A stretch of 64,000 nt of DNA from Bemisia tabaci (taxonomy: Eukaryota; Arthropoda; Insecta; Hemiptera; Aleyrodidae). Each line of letters starts with the position of its first letter. The first letter of the stretch is position 1. Of this stretch, positions 9,554-20,379 are shown piece by piece. The translations under genes were made by a program, and so were the position numbers. The notes beneath the pieces were generated by a model. That model saw nothing but the letters and a program-made list of their open reading frames with translations, did not search any database and had not been told where the DNA came from. The stretch covers positions 63,649,345 through 63,713,344 of the forward strand of contig NC_092794.1 in assembly GCF_918797505.1 (NCBI RefSeq), given 5' to 3'.

Positions 9554-11100
9554 CGTAAATATCGGAACAGCAGCGTTTTTATGTGATGCGTTATCACGGC
9601 GTTTTGAAGGAAACTCCTCTTTTCAGACTCCGGAGTAGGTCCGTGATGTGTCGCGCGAAAATGAAGGGAAGTATTGACGTTCGACCTGTTACACATTACT
9701 GACGTTTATAAATGTGTGCACAATGCTCCCAACGTTAAATTCCGAAATCAAGCGCGTAAATATCGGAACAGCGGCGTTGGTATGTGATGTGGTATCACGC
9801 CGCTTTGAAGGAAACTCCTTTTTTCGGACTCCGGAGTAGGTCCGTGATGTGTCGCGCGAAATGAAGGGAAGTATTGGCGTTCCACCTGTTAGACATTACT
9901 GACGTTTTATAAATGTGTGCACAATGCTCCCCGACGTTAAATTCTGGAATCAACCGCGTAAATATCGGCGTTGGTATGTGATGTGGTATCACGCCCGCTT
10001 TGAAGGAAACACCTCTTTTCGGACTCCGGAGTAGGTCCGTGATGTGTCCGCGCGAAATGAAGGGAAGTATTGACGTTCCACCTGTTAGACATTACTGACG
10101 TTTATAAATGTGTGCACAATTCTCCCAACGTTAAATTCTGGAATCAAGCGCGTAAATATCGGAACAGCGGTGTTGGTATGTGATGTGGTATCACGCCACT
10201 TTGAAGGAAACACCTCTTTTCGGACTCCGGAGTAGGTCCGTGATGTGTCGCGCGAAATGAAGGGAAGTATTGGCGTTCCACCTGTTAGACATTACTGACG
10301 TTTATAAATGTGTGCACAATTCTCCCAACGTTAAATTCTGAATCAAGCGCGGAAATATCGGAACAGCGGTGTTGGTATGTGATGTGGTATCACGCCGCTT
10401 TGAAGGAAACTCTCTTTTCGGACTCCGGAGTAGGTCCGTGATGTGTCGCGCGAAATGAAGGGAAGTATTGGCGTTCCACCTGTTAGACATTACTGACGTT
10501 TATAAATGTGTGCACAATTCTCCCAACGTTAAATTCTGGAATCAAGCGCGTAAATATCGGAACAGCGGTGTTGGTATTGTGATGTGGTATCACGCCGCTT
10601 TGAAGGAAACTCCTCTTTTCGGACTCCGGAGTAGGTCCGTGATGTGTCGCGCGAAATGAAGGGAAGTATTGGCGTTCCACCTGCTAGACATTACTGACGT
10701 TTATAAATGTGTGCACAATGCTCCCGACGTTAAATTCTGGAATCAACCGCGTAAATATCGGCGTTGGTATGTGATGTGGTATCACGCCGCTTTGAAGGAA
10801 ACACCTCTTTTCGGACTCCGGAGTAGGTCCGTGATGTGTCGCGCGAAATGAAGGGAAGTATTGGCGTTCCACCTGTTAGACATTACTGACGTTTATACAT
10901 GTGTGCACAATGCTCCCGACGTTAAATTCTGGAATCAACCGCGTAAATATCGGCGTTGGTATGTGATGTGGTATCACGCCGCTTTGAAGGAAACACCTCT
11001 TTTCGGACTCCGGAGTAGGTCCGTGATGTGTCGCGCGAAATGAAGGGAAGTATTGGCGTTCCACCTGTTAGACATTACTGACGTTTATAAATGTGTGCAC
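9554..11100. repeat. Satellite DNA, ~200-bp monomers (homogeneous block 1)
   Basis: The marker CGTAAATATCGG (one copy CGGAAATATCGG) recurs at 9554, 9755, 9957, 10151, 10350, 10549, 10750 and 10942, giving periods of 192-202 bp. Monomers carry TATCACGCCGCTTTGAAGG, GGACTCCGGAGTAGGTCC and GTGTGCACAATGCTCCC. The shorter monomers lack 8 nt (GAACAGCG) between ATCGG and GCGTTGG. Copies are near identical, so the array is young or actively homogenised. Frames within it are by-products of the repeat. Confidence 0.95.
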
Positions 11101-12019
11101 CATAGAGTACAATAGAGTCGCAAAGTACTGGAGCGGCGATGAAGCCAATCCATGAACAGGCGTTTCCGAGCCGCGTGTGCTCCGAAAATAGTGAACCATT
11201 TGCGAACCCAACGGCATTTTGTAACACGGCGGCTTATGGAGAAATCAAGAACTGCTTGTGTTTTTTAGGTATTTTATAATTCAATCAGCATTAATTTTTG
11301 CAAATTTTGCTATTTAAAGGTAGTCAAAGCCATAATGAATCCATTGATGTATATTACTCCTGGATAATATTCATATTGGGATTTAATTTCTGACTTATAC
11401 CAAGTGTGAACCAACCGGCATTTCTTATCACGGCGGCTTACGGGAAAAGCAACGACTGCCCGTGTTTTTTCGACATTTTTTAATTCCATCGATATTAATT
11501 TGTGCAAATTTTGCTATAATTAGATAGTCAAAGTCATAATGAATCCATTGATGTATATTACTCCTGGATAAAATTCATATAGGAATTTAATTTCTGACTT
11601 ATACCAAGTGTGAACCAACCGGCATTTTTTTACACGGTGGCTTATGGAGAAATCAACAACTGCTTGTGTTTTTTCGACTTTTTTTAATTCCATCGGTATT
11701 AATTTGTGCAAATTTTGCTTGAAATAGATATTCAAAGCCATAATGAATCCATTAATGTATGTTACTCCGAGATAATATTCATATATGGACTCAATTTCAG
11801 ACTTATTACCGGCCTACTTATTTTAGCTGGTTCAGTGTGTGTCTAGCCGACGAACGGAGCCGAGTCGGGACTGTCGGGAGTGGGGAGCGCTGAGCGCGAG
11901 TCTCTGCGTATGCGTCATCGCTAGTCGCCGCACACTAGTCTCCGGAGAACTGGACAAAACAGCCTCGAAAAGTGACTTCATCGGCGATCCAGTACTTTGC
12001 GACTCTATTGTACTCTATG
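11101..12019. mobile_element. TIR transposon inserted in the satellite (919 bp)
   Basis: Terminal inverted repeats of at least 32 bp begin CATAGAGTACAATAGAGTCG. The satellite sequence GTGTGCAC is duplicated exactly on both sides (11093-11100 and 12020-12027), an 8-bp target duplication. Deleting the element and one duplicate restores a 192-bp satellite period, so the empty site is clear. CA..TG ends and an 8-bp duplication fit hAT or P superfamilies. No transposase frame: non-autonomous. A CpG-rich stretch lies at 11830-11960. Confidence 0.92.
11205..11815. repeat. Three ~202-bp tandem repeats inside the transposon
   Basis: A unit containing GAACCAACCGGCATTT and CACGGCGGCTTATGG recurs at about 11205, 11408 and 11610. 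It carries AATTCCATCGATATTAATT-like and CATAATGAATCCATTGATG blocks. Similarity between units is high with scattered substitutions; the last is partial. Confidence 0.85.
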
Positions 12020-12760
12020 GTGTGCACAATTCTCCCAACGTTAAATTCTGGAATCAAGCGCGTAAATATCGGAACAGCGGTGTTGGTATGTGATGTGGTA
12101 TCACGCCGCTTTGAAGGAAACTCCTCTTTTCGGACTCCGGAGTAGGTCCGTGATGTGTCGCGCGAAATGAAGGGAAGTATTGGCGTTCCACCTGTTACAC
12201 ATTACTGACGTTTATAAATGTGTGCACAATGCTCCCAACGTTAAATTCTGAAATCAAGCGCGTAAATATCGGAACAGCGGCGTTGGTATGTGATGTGGTA
12301 TCACGCCGCTTTGAAGGAAACTCCTCTTTTCGGACTCCGGAGTAGGTACGTGATGTGTCGCGCGAAAATGAAGGGAAGTATTGGCGTTCCACCTGTTACA
12401 CATTACTGACGTTTATAAATGTGTGCACAATGCTCCCAACGTTAAATTCTGAAATCAAGCCGCGTAAATATCGGAACACGGCGTTGGTATGTGATGTGGT
12501 ATCACGCCGCTTTGAAGGAAACTCCTCTTTTCGGACTCCGGAGTAGGTCCGTGATGTGTCGCGCGAAATGAAGGGAAGTATTGGCGTTCCACCTGTTACA
12601 CATTACTGACGTTTATAAATGTGTGCACAATGCTCCCAACGTTAAATTCTGAATCAAGCGCGTAGATATCGGAACAGCGGCGTTTGTATGTGTTGTGGTA
12701 TCATGCTGCTTTGAAGGAGAATTTACCTTTTCACCTGTCTCGAATTACGAATATTATAAA
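12020..12760. repeat. Satellite DNA, ~200-bp monomers (homogeneous block 2)
   Basis: Continuation of the array after the transposon, with CGTAAATATCGG-type markers at 12061, 12261, 12463 and 12661 (the last CGTAGATATCGG). Monomers here carry CTGTTACACATTACTGACG where most block-1 monomers have CTGTTAGACATTACTGACG (9554-9755 reads ACACATTAC). The last monomer starts to diverge after 12700. Confidence 0.93.
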
Positions 12761-13640
12761 TGTAGGGCCCACATTGTAGACATGATGCGCAACTTTACTC
12801 GAACTCTGGCTTTGGTATGGTTTGTGATATCACGCCGCTTTGACGGAAAATCTTAAGCCTCCCACCCGTCTCAAATTACTGAGGCTATGAATATAGGCAG
12901 TATGCATAGTTGAATGCGGTGTTCAACTATCAGAACTACGCCGTTGGAATGATATGTGGTATCACGCCGCTCTGCAGGCAAATCTTGGGTTTTTACCTGT
13001 CTCGAATTACTGACGTTCATGATGAAGCGTATTTTATTGCATGTGGATGTGCATCCAAAATCGGCGACGGAAGCGAAATTTCCCTTATTTTCTTCTCGTA
13101 TCCAATTTAATGAGTCATGTGAAAGGGGGGGGGGGGATAATTTGATAATTGGTCACACAGAAATGTATAAAGTAAAAGCGCATACATACATTGCGGTGAA
13201 TATCACGTTATTTCTCATTTTTCTTGCAAAATTGCTAGAAAAAAGTGCATTTCGTGCGATGGCGAGATGAAAATCGCCTAATTTCTCGGGATCTTATGAA
13301 TCCGTTGGAAATATCGCGTACTTTGCACAACATTGTAAGTTTGCGCAACATTGCTGCAAGTCAATTGAGAAAGGCCATTGAGTGGTATCACGCGAAATTG
13401 AAGGAGATTCATAGAGTTTCTCCTAACTGAATTTACTACGGTCATGAAAATTATGCCCGCGTCGATATTAAATTCGCGTAATTTCCGCGATTGAAGTGAA
13501 AATTGTGGGATCTTCAATGTTTTTCAACTGCTGTACAATTTTCATACACGCCGCGATATTGCGGTGATTCTCGCGTCATCTCTCATTTCCTCTCGCAAAG
13601 TTGCAAAAAAAAAAAAAAAAAAAAAAAACTCATCCCGCGC
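12761..13640. repeat. Diverged satellite monomers
   Basis: The satellite motif TATCACGCCGCTTTGA and its neighbours reappear with substitutions and indels near 12823, 12957 and 13383, and TTACTGACGTT near 13005. Spacing is no longer regular. A G run (about 13127-13136) and an A run (13605-13628) interrupt it. These look like old monomers at the array edge. Confidence 0.65.
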
Positions 13641-14995
13641 GACACCGAGATGAAGAGCGCGTAATTATGCAGGATCTGACGGATCTGTCGGAAACGTGAC
13701 GTGCTTGACGTGCTACTTCCTAGCTCCAGATTCTTAGGCAGAGACAATGGCATGAGAGCATTGATTTATCGTTATTTTCCAAGTAGTTACATTGACTTTA
13801 TTATTAATAGCGCCTTCTTAAATTCTCGGGTCGGACTTTCAAAAATTTCCATACGCGCGAAAATATGATTGGAATAAGAACTCAAAATTCGGCGCTGCGG
13901 ATGCTCATCCGAGACAAGTGGTTGAGAGAATACATTTTTCATTATTTTCCGATCAGTCGTATCGACCCCGTTATTTATAGCGCGTTTTTAACATTACCGG
14001 ATCGAACTTTCAAAATATTCAGTGGCGCGAAAATATGCTTGGAGCGAGAACTCGAAATTTCGCGTTTCGGATGGTCATCCGAGATAAATGACAAGCGAGC
14101 TTTTAGTTTCCTTACTATTTTCCAACCAGTTGCATCGGCTCCATCACTTTTAGCACATCCTAATTTTCTGGAATGGAGTTTTCAAAATTTTCCATTGGCG
14201 CGAAAATATCCATGAAAAGCTACTGAAAAATCCGAGCTCCAGATTCTCAGCTGGAAAAACCGGCATGGGAACATGGATTTTCCGTTTTTTCCGACCAGTT
14301 GCATGATCCGTATCATTTATGGCGCATTTTAATTTTCTCGGATCGAAGTTTCGAAAATCCCGTAGGCGCGAAAGTATTCGTGAAGAACAAAACCGAATGC
14401 TCCAGAATCTCAGCCGGTAAAAGTGGCAAGATGGAAAAAACATCGAAAATTCCCGCAGCAGATGGTCATCCAACACAAATGGAAGAGAGAATGGATTTTT
14501 CTTTCTTCTCTCATTTCCGACCATTTTCACGGGCTTCATTATTTACAGCACATTTCCAACATGGCTTCATTATTTACAGCACATTTCCAACATTCCCGGA
14601 TCGCAATTGTAAAAATTGCCAAAGGCGAGGAAATATCCTTTGGGAAGCTACAGAAAAGTCCGAGCTTCCAGATTCTCGGCCAATGAAACTGGGATGGGAG
14701 CATGGATTTTCCGTTCGTTTTCCGGACCGGTTCTGTCTACTCCCAGCGCGTTTTTAATTTTCGTGGATTGATCTTTCAGGAATTTCGACAGGCGTGAAAG
14801 TATCCTTGAAAAAACTAACTCATAATCCTGATTTCCATATTCTCGGCCGGGGATACTAGCATGGGGGCGCATAGACTTTTCATCTCCGACCGGTTGCATT
14901 GATTTCGTTTTTTCATTTTCATTTTTTTCCGTCATTTTATGCGTTTCTCATTTTCGCGGATTGAAATGTCAAAAATGTAAACGCGCACGAAAATA
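13641..14995. repeat. Ancient tandem array, ~170-bp period
   Basis: A GCGCGAAAATAT-like marker recurs near 13855, 14025, 14198, 14366, 14624, 14791 and 14981, with intervals of mostly 167-173 bp, one of 258 and one of about 190. Between markers, CCGACCAGTTGCAT, TTTATGGCGCATTTT and TCTCGGATCGAA-like blocks return in the same order. The unit lengths and some shared motifs suggest descent from, or a common ancestor with, the adjacent satellite, which is an inference. Frames in it are chance. Confidence 0.7.
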
Positions 14996-15199
14996 TCCCG
15001 GGGGCAAAACCTCTCAGTGGTTATTCACTATTCGGTATATAGTGTGAAACGCATTGTCTGAAATCGTCCATCGCGGTAGTCGATTTCGTGGTTTTTTTCA
15101 TCAGTGCCGTATTGGCTTCATCCGTGTTTTATAAAAGCAACCAGTGCAAACGTTTTTATTGATTAATGAAACGAGAGTACGTAACCAAGGTATGGCACT

Positions 15200-15363
15200 C
15201 AGTGGCGTGGCGTGCTTTGCGATATATCGATTGATCGGCCATTTAAACCTATGGAAAAGTATCAATCAACAGGGTGTTCGCAGCGAACACCTTAATAATC
15301 GATTATTTACTACTGCTTCAAATGGGGAAATATCGATAGATAGCAAAGCACGCCACGCCACTG
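15200..15363. mobile_element. MITE, CAGTGGCGTGGCG family (164 bp, copy 1)
   Basis: Inverted termini CAGTGGCGTGGCGTGCTTTG; central blocks CCATTTAAACCTATGG, GGTGTTCGC and AGCGAACACC. Other copies are at 22959-23123, 26354-26516 and 38619-38772. The 8-bp flanks here do not match, unlike the other copies. Confidence 0.88.
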
Positions 15364-15587
15364 GCGATATTACGGTGGATGACGTCTTACGCCGTGTTTT
15401 TTGATGAGGCTTCGCCCCCGGGCGATGCTTCTGCCGTGATCCATGGTTTGTGCAGCCATGCAATGGTAGCAACTGTGGACCATAAATTGCGATAGAGGGG
15501 TGGAAAGTGACAACACGGTAGTAGTTGTTTTATCGGACGTCATGGTAGCTTTCTGGGGGATGTGCGTGCAAATGTGAGCCCAACATG

Positions 15588-15860
15588 CACGAAGAAAAAA
15601 ACTTCCCGCGCGGGACCCGAAGTTGAGGTTATATGGATCTCTGAAGTTTTCGGATCACGTATCTAAAAACTTGAGGTCCAGCTGCCGAAGTTCGGGTCAC
15701 ATATCTGAAGTACCTACTCCGGTGCATACCGAAGTGCCTCGATGTCTGACCCGAACTTCGGCAGCTCGATCTCAAGTTTTCGGATGCGTGATCAGAAAAC
15801 TTCAGAGATCCATATGACCTCAACTGCGGGTCCCATGCAGCCGTTTTTTTCTTCGCGCAC
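15588..15860. mobile_element. Foldback element (~273 bp)
   Basis: Long inverted arms: GACCCGAAGTTGAGG near 15615 mirrors CCTCAACTGCGGGTC near 15815, continuing inward through CTGAAGTTTTC and GCCGAAGTTCGGGTC, and outward through GAAGAAAAAAAC. Loop near 15720. Unique in the window. Confidence 0.8.
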
Positions 15861-15998
15861 GCTAAGTCGAACTCGTTTTTCGTGTTTTACTATCATTTAA
15901 CAAAATCAGGGAAAATTACTGTATATTTATGTAAAAACGGCCTTTCCCTTTCTATTTCCCAGAAGTACAGCAATTAAAAATTGCTGAATAATCCCATA

Positions 15999-17518
15999 CA
16001 CAGCTAGTCTTAACGACTTTAAATTTTTTGACGAGTCACAAGCAAAAACTCTTCAGATTCTTGAAGTAGATTGTCTACTGAGTCATTTAAGCCAAAAAGA
16101 AAAAAATTCTGTCGAGCTCCTGGAAAATAAAGTCGATTTAAAGGTATTTTTGGGCTAAAATAGCCAAATTACCCATAGCAAGGCCCGTCATATTATTTAA
16201 AAACTTGTTTTCTTCCTGGGTATAATGCCCAAGTTTCTTAAACATGCATATTTTAAGCCTCCGATTACTTAAACTACCAATTTTAACCATATGGTAAATT
16301 TTGGGGGCCTAAAATGAGCCCTCAGAGCCAAAAATTGCAAACATTTTTGAAAACTTCGGATTTTCAGGGGGGTGTTTTTTTTTTAACGTTGTTTTTTCTA
16401 CAGTCGTCAATGAGTAATTCTGAAGGGCATTTTCGATTACATAATTGAAATTTTGACTGTTCAGGTGAAGGGGGAAGGGGGCACCAGGCTTTGCTTTGCC
16501 ATTCTCACAGTTTCTGAAAACGCTTGAAAATTCCCTATTACATTGGAAGTCCAAAATATCCCTTTTTATTCATTAATTACTGTATCTGATATTATAAAAT
16601 ATGCAGCAGGAGTTACTGCCCCCCCCCCCCCTCCTCCTCACTACGAGATGCATGGAAACCTTGATCTTACTGCGCGCGCTACCGGATCCTTGCTTTTCGC
16701 GTGATGGCAGTCCGTTGTACAGTAGATCCGGGCATTTGCAATACAACATTTGGCGGTCTTTAGCATTACATATAAATGGACATGTTTATGCTACAAGTTT
16801 ATCCTGCAAATGCCCGGATGCGAAAAGCAAGGATCCGGTAGCGCGCGCAGTAAGATCAAGGTTTCCATGCATCTCGTAGTGAGGAGGAGGGGGGGGGGCA
16901 GTAACTCCTGCTGCATATTTTATAATATCAGATACAGTAATTAATGAATAAAAAGGGATATTTTGGACTTCCAATGTAATAGGGAATTTTCAAGCGTTTT
17001 CAGAAACTGTGAGAATGGCAAAGCAAAGCCTGGTGCCCCCTTCCCCCTTCACCTGAACAGTCAAAATTTCAATTATGTAATCGAAAATGCCCTTCAGAAT
17101 TACTCATTGACGACTGTAGAAAAAACAACGTTAAAAAAAAAACACCCCCCTGAAAATCCGAAGTTTTCAAAAATGTTTGCAATTTTTGGCTCTGAGGGCT
17201 CATTTTAGGCCCCCAAAATTTACCATATGGTTAAAATTGGTAGTTTAAGTAATCGGAGGCTTAAAATATGCATGTTTAAGAAACTTGGGCATTATACCCA
17301 GGAAGAAAACAAGTTTTTAAATAATATGACGGGCCTTGCTATGGGTAATTTGGCTATTTTAGCCCAAAAATACCTTTAAATCGACTTTATTTTCCAGGAG
17401 CTCGACAGAATTTTTTTCTTTTTGGCTTAAATGACTCAGTAGACACTCTACTTCAAGAATCTGAAGAGTTTTTGCTTGTGACTCGTCAAAAAATTTAAAG
17501 TCGTTCAGACCAGCTGTG
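15999..17518. repeat. Giant near-perfect palindrome 1 (1.52 kb)
   Basis: 16021-16700 and 16820-17499 are the same 680 bp in opposite orientation; I saw essentially one substitution (16070 region) apart from homopolymer length. Outer bases back to 15999/17518 are similar but less exact (CACAGCTAGTCT against CACAGCTGGTCT). The ~120-bp centre is partly self-complementary (CCGGGCATTTGCA). Each arm carries the same 81-codon frame (16309-16554 minus, 16963-17208 plus) and a 32-codon tract related to 20440-20535. No transposase. Possible sources are a foldback transposon or a recent inverted duplication; RNA from it would form a long hairpin. Confidence 0.95.
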
Positions 17519-17616
17519 CATATTGCGTGTGTCCTTTACATATAATTAACTACTAGAATCCTTCCTCATTTCAATGCAACGTGTGATATTAATGACCTCC
17601 TTTTCTCGTATTTCAG

Positions 17617-17643
17617 GATTGATAGCTGCGAGACTCTCATAAG
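17617..17643 (+). CDS. Candidate 27-nt microexon
   Basis: A good acceptor (TTTTCTCGTATTTCAG ending at 17616) and a good donor (AAG followed by GTATGT at 17644) bracket 27 nt. One frame is open: a leading G completing a codon, then IDSCETLI and two bases. The other two frames contain stops. Without neighbouring exons this is speculative. Confidence 0.2.
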
Positions 17644-17751
17644 GTATGTAATTTTAATTTTCTGCATCAACTTAAATTAAGATAAAAAAAAAAAAAAAAA
17701 AAAAAAATTGGGCGGCAAATTTAAGGTAATTTTTTTTCAACGCAGGCTACA

Positions 17752-18004
17752 CTGCTGTGCTAAGGAAGAACGCCGTATGAACATTCGAGAGTTGCCAAAT
17801 TCCCTCGGATAAAAAATTTATTTTTGATGAAATTTATGTGTGTTTCTCTTTGAAATTATCAGATATTTTAGATTATATTGCGAACAAAATAGTCTGAAAA
17901 ATTCGGGGAAAAATATTTACAATTTCCCCAATAAAATCGTATTTCATGAGAGGAAATTTGGCAACGCCTGGAGATTCATACGGCGTTTTTCCTTAGCACG
18001 GTAG
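17752..18004. mobile_element. 253-bp MITE family (copy 1)
   Basis: Exactly 253 bp, with termini CTGCTGTGCTAAGGAAGAAC and the mirrored TTTTTCCTTAGCACGGTAG. TIR continues through CGCCGTATGAACATTC and GTTGCCAAATT. Flanking tetramers TACA and TAGA match 3 of 4. Interior AT-rich and non-coding. Confidence 0.92.
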
Positions 18005-18017
18005 TAGAGCGGTCATA

Positions 18018-19339
18018 CAGGGTTATCCAAAAGTCACTGACCACCCCTGTAACTTTTTTCCAAATTGAGATAGAAGTTTGAAACTTTGAGAATGTTCCTC
18101 GGTCTAAAGTAGCAACTTTTTGGTCCCCCAAAATTTTGGGGGGCGGCCCCCCTTAAGGGGGGCGGGGGCTAACTTTTTTTTTTCAAATGGCAACCCCCCC
18201 TTTGTGATACCTCATTCGAAAGATAATAAAAAAAGAAAATTTTTGGCGCAAACCGCAGGTCAAAATGTTCATTTTTGACAAAATGGCGGCCGGTCAAAGT
18301 TCAAAATGGCGGAAATTTGGCATCTCCGTTGTTTATTGACGGATTGGTGTAAAACTCGGAATCCTCGGGTTTTTCGAGATGAGAAAAACGATTCTGGCAT
18401 TGGTTTTCCAGAAAAGTCAGTCCTTTTCAAAATGGCGGCGGTCAAAATGGCGGCCTCGAGCGGGAAGTGGATATTTAGGCTGCATATCGTTGGATTTGCA
18501 TGTAACTTGGTATCTGGGGGTATTCCGGCACTAGAAAAACGAATCTTCCATTGGATATCTAAAATTTTGACAAATTCCAAAATGGCGGCGGAAAAATGGC
18601 GGGAAATCAGTTTTACGGCTCTTCACCGATGGATTTGCATGAAATTCGATATCCTGGCGGTTTTTGGTTGGTTAAAAAGGAATCTTTCATTAGATTCTTG
18701 AAATATCAAATAATTTCATGCTAATCCATCGGTAAAGAGCCGTAAAACTGATTTCCCGCCATTTTTCCGCCGCCATTTTGGAATTTGTCAAAAGTTTAGA
18801 TATCCAATGGAAGATTCGTTCTTCTAGTGCCGAAATACCCCCAGATACCAAGTTACATGCAAATCCAACGATATGCAGCCTAAATATCCACTTCCCGCTC
18901 GAGGCCGCCATTTTGACGCCGCCATTTGAAAAGGACTGACTTTTCTGGAAAACCAATGCCAGAATCGTTTTTCTCATCTCGAAAAACCCGAGGATTCCGA
19001 GTTTTACACCAATCCGTCAATAAACAACGGAGATGCCAAATTTCCGCCATTTTGAACTTTGACCGGCCGCCATTTTGTCAAAAATGAACATTTTGACCTG
19101 CGGTTTGCGCCAAAAATTTTCTTTTTTTATTATCTTTCGAATGAGGTATCACAAAGGGGGGGTTGTCATTTGAAAAAAAAAAGTTAGCCCCCGCCCCCCT
19201 TAAGGGGGGCCGCCCCCCAAAATTTTGGGGGGACCAAAAAGTTGCTACTTTAGACCGAGGAACATTCCCAAAGTTTCAAACTTCTATCTCAATTTGGAAA
19301 AAAGTTACAGGGGTGGTCAGTGACTTTTGGATAACCCTG
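18018..19339. mobile_element. Giant palindromic TA-flanked element 2 (1.32 kb)
   Basis: Arms of about 630 bp are inverted copies with a few mismatches and indels, around a loop near 18650-18710. Termini are CAGGGTTATCCAAAAGTCAC and its reverse complement, flanked by TA on both sides (18016-18017, 19340-19341). That combination fits the IS630/Tc1/mariner group, inferred from ends and target only; no transposase is present. Each arm carries six ATGGCGG motifs (twelve in total), matching the core of YY1/Pho-type sites. Confidence 0.93.
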
Positions 19340-19782
19340 TAGATACATGGATCCTTGCTCACTGTGAGGGCTTATGGGAAAGCGCAACATGGACATCCAC
19401 GCAACTGGATTCGTCGGAGCCCGGGCTCGGCCGTGAAGCGCGAGTTTTGATCAGTCACGCGGAATCTCCACAGCGCCCGTCTCGCTTTCCACATCGAGTA
19501 CCCGCTACCTAACACGACGTCCCCCCAAAAAAGGGATTCGCTGGCTTATGTTCCGGTTGAAGTGATTTATAGTTTCAATGCTCCTTCAATTTCCAAGCAT
19601 TTCTCCAATTACGGGAAATTTTGAGAGCACAAGTCCCGCTGAAAATGGTCCTTGTGCTTTGCGCCGAGAGAAATTTTGAGGATCAACCAATGAAGATTTT
19701 TCAGCGCCAGACCTTAGTTTATCCTATCCGCGTTCTTTTCTTGAGTTTTTCAGTTTAATTCGTTCGGTTTGTGCGACTACTG
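19340..19782. other. No gene seen
   Basis: A moderately GC-rich first half (19350-19510) gives a 61-codon frame without recognised domains. Nothing repetitive was found. Confidence 0.4.
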
Positions 19783-20186
19783 TGAATCAATCGACAAACC
19801 CGTGAATCGATCGACAAACCCGTGAATGGATCGACAAACCCGTGAATCGATCGACAAACCCGTGAATCGATCGACAAATCCGTGAGTCGATCGACAAACC
19901 CGTGAGTTGATCGAATCGGTGTCGATCGAATCGGTGTCGATCGATTCACGTTTTCTCTTTTCGAGCCATTCATGTCGCTCGAATCGGTGTCGATCGATTC
20001 ATGTCGATCGAATCACGTTTTAATTTTTCGATCGATTCATGTCGATCGAATCGACACCGGTCTTTTAATACTTTGTCGATCGATTCATGTCGATCGATTC
20101 ACGTTTTCATTTTTCGATCGATTCATTTCGATCGAATCGACACCATTTTTTTTTTAACAATTTGTTGATCGATTCATGTCGATCGA
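19783..20186. repeat. TCGATCGA-rich minisatellite
   Basis: First part (19783-19915): about seven copies of a 20-bp unit, GATCGACAAACCCGTGAATC in phase. Second part: dispersed TCGATCGATTCATG and TCGATCGAATCG units separated by ACGTTTT spacers. The block is extremely dense in GATC/TCGA palindromes. Confidence 0.9.
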
Positions 20187-20379
20187 ATCCATACCATCCA
20201 CAATATAGCAATAATTTCCGCGCCTTCAAATGAGAGCGTAGGCAATACGCATGGCAAATATAATATAGCAATATTTCTACGATTTTACGTCTATCTGTAG
20301 GTATCCCTGCTACTTGGGTAGATATCACAACAATCAATGATTTTTTTGTTTTTTTTTGCATTATATAAGCGTAATCGGA

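Noticed and set aside
9795..12546. Many 60-66-codon frames on both strands with repeated MAFHLLDITDVYKCVHN-like peptides
   Set aside because: Each recurs once per satellite monomer; they are by-products of the tandem repeat and change with indels.
16309..17208. Identical 81-codon frame on both arms of palindrome 1 (MDFQCNREFSS...)
   Set aside because: Duplication follows from the palindrome; no domain, no splice or promoter context, and it includes simple A and C runs.
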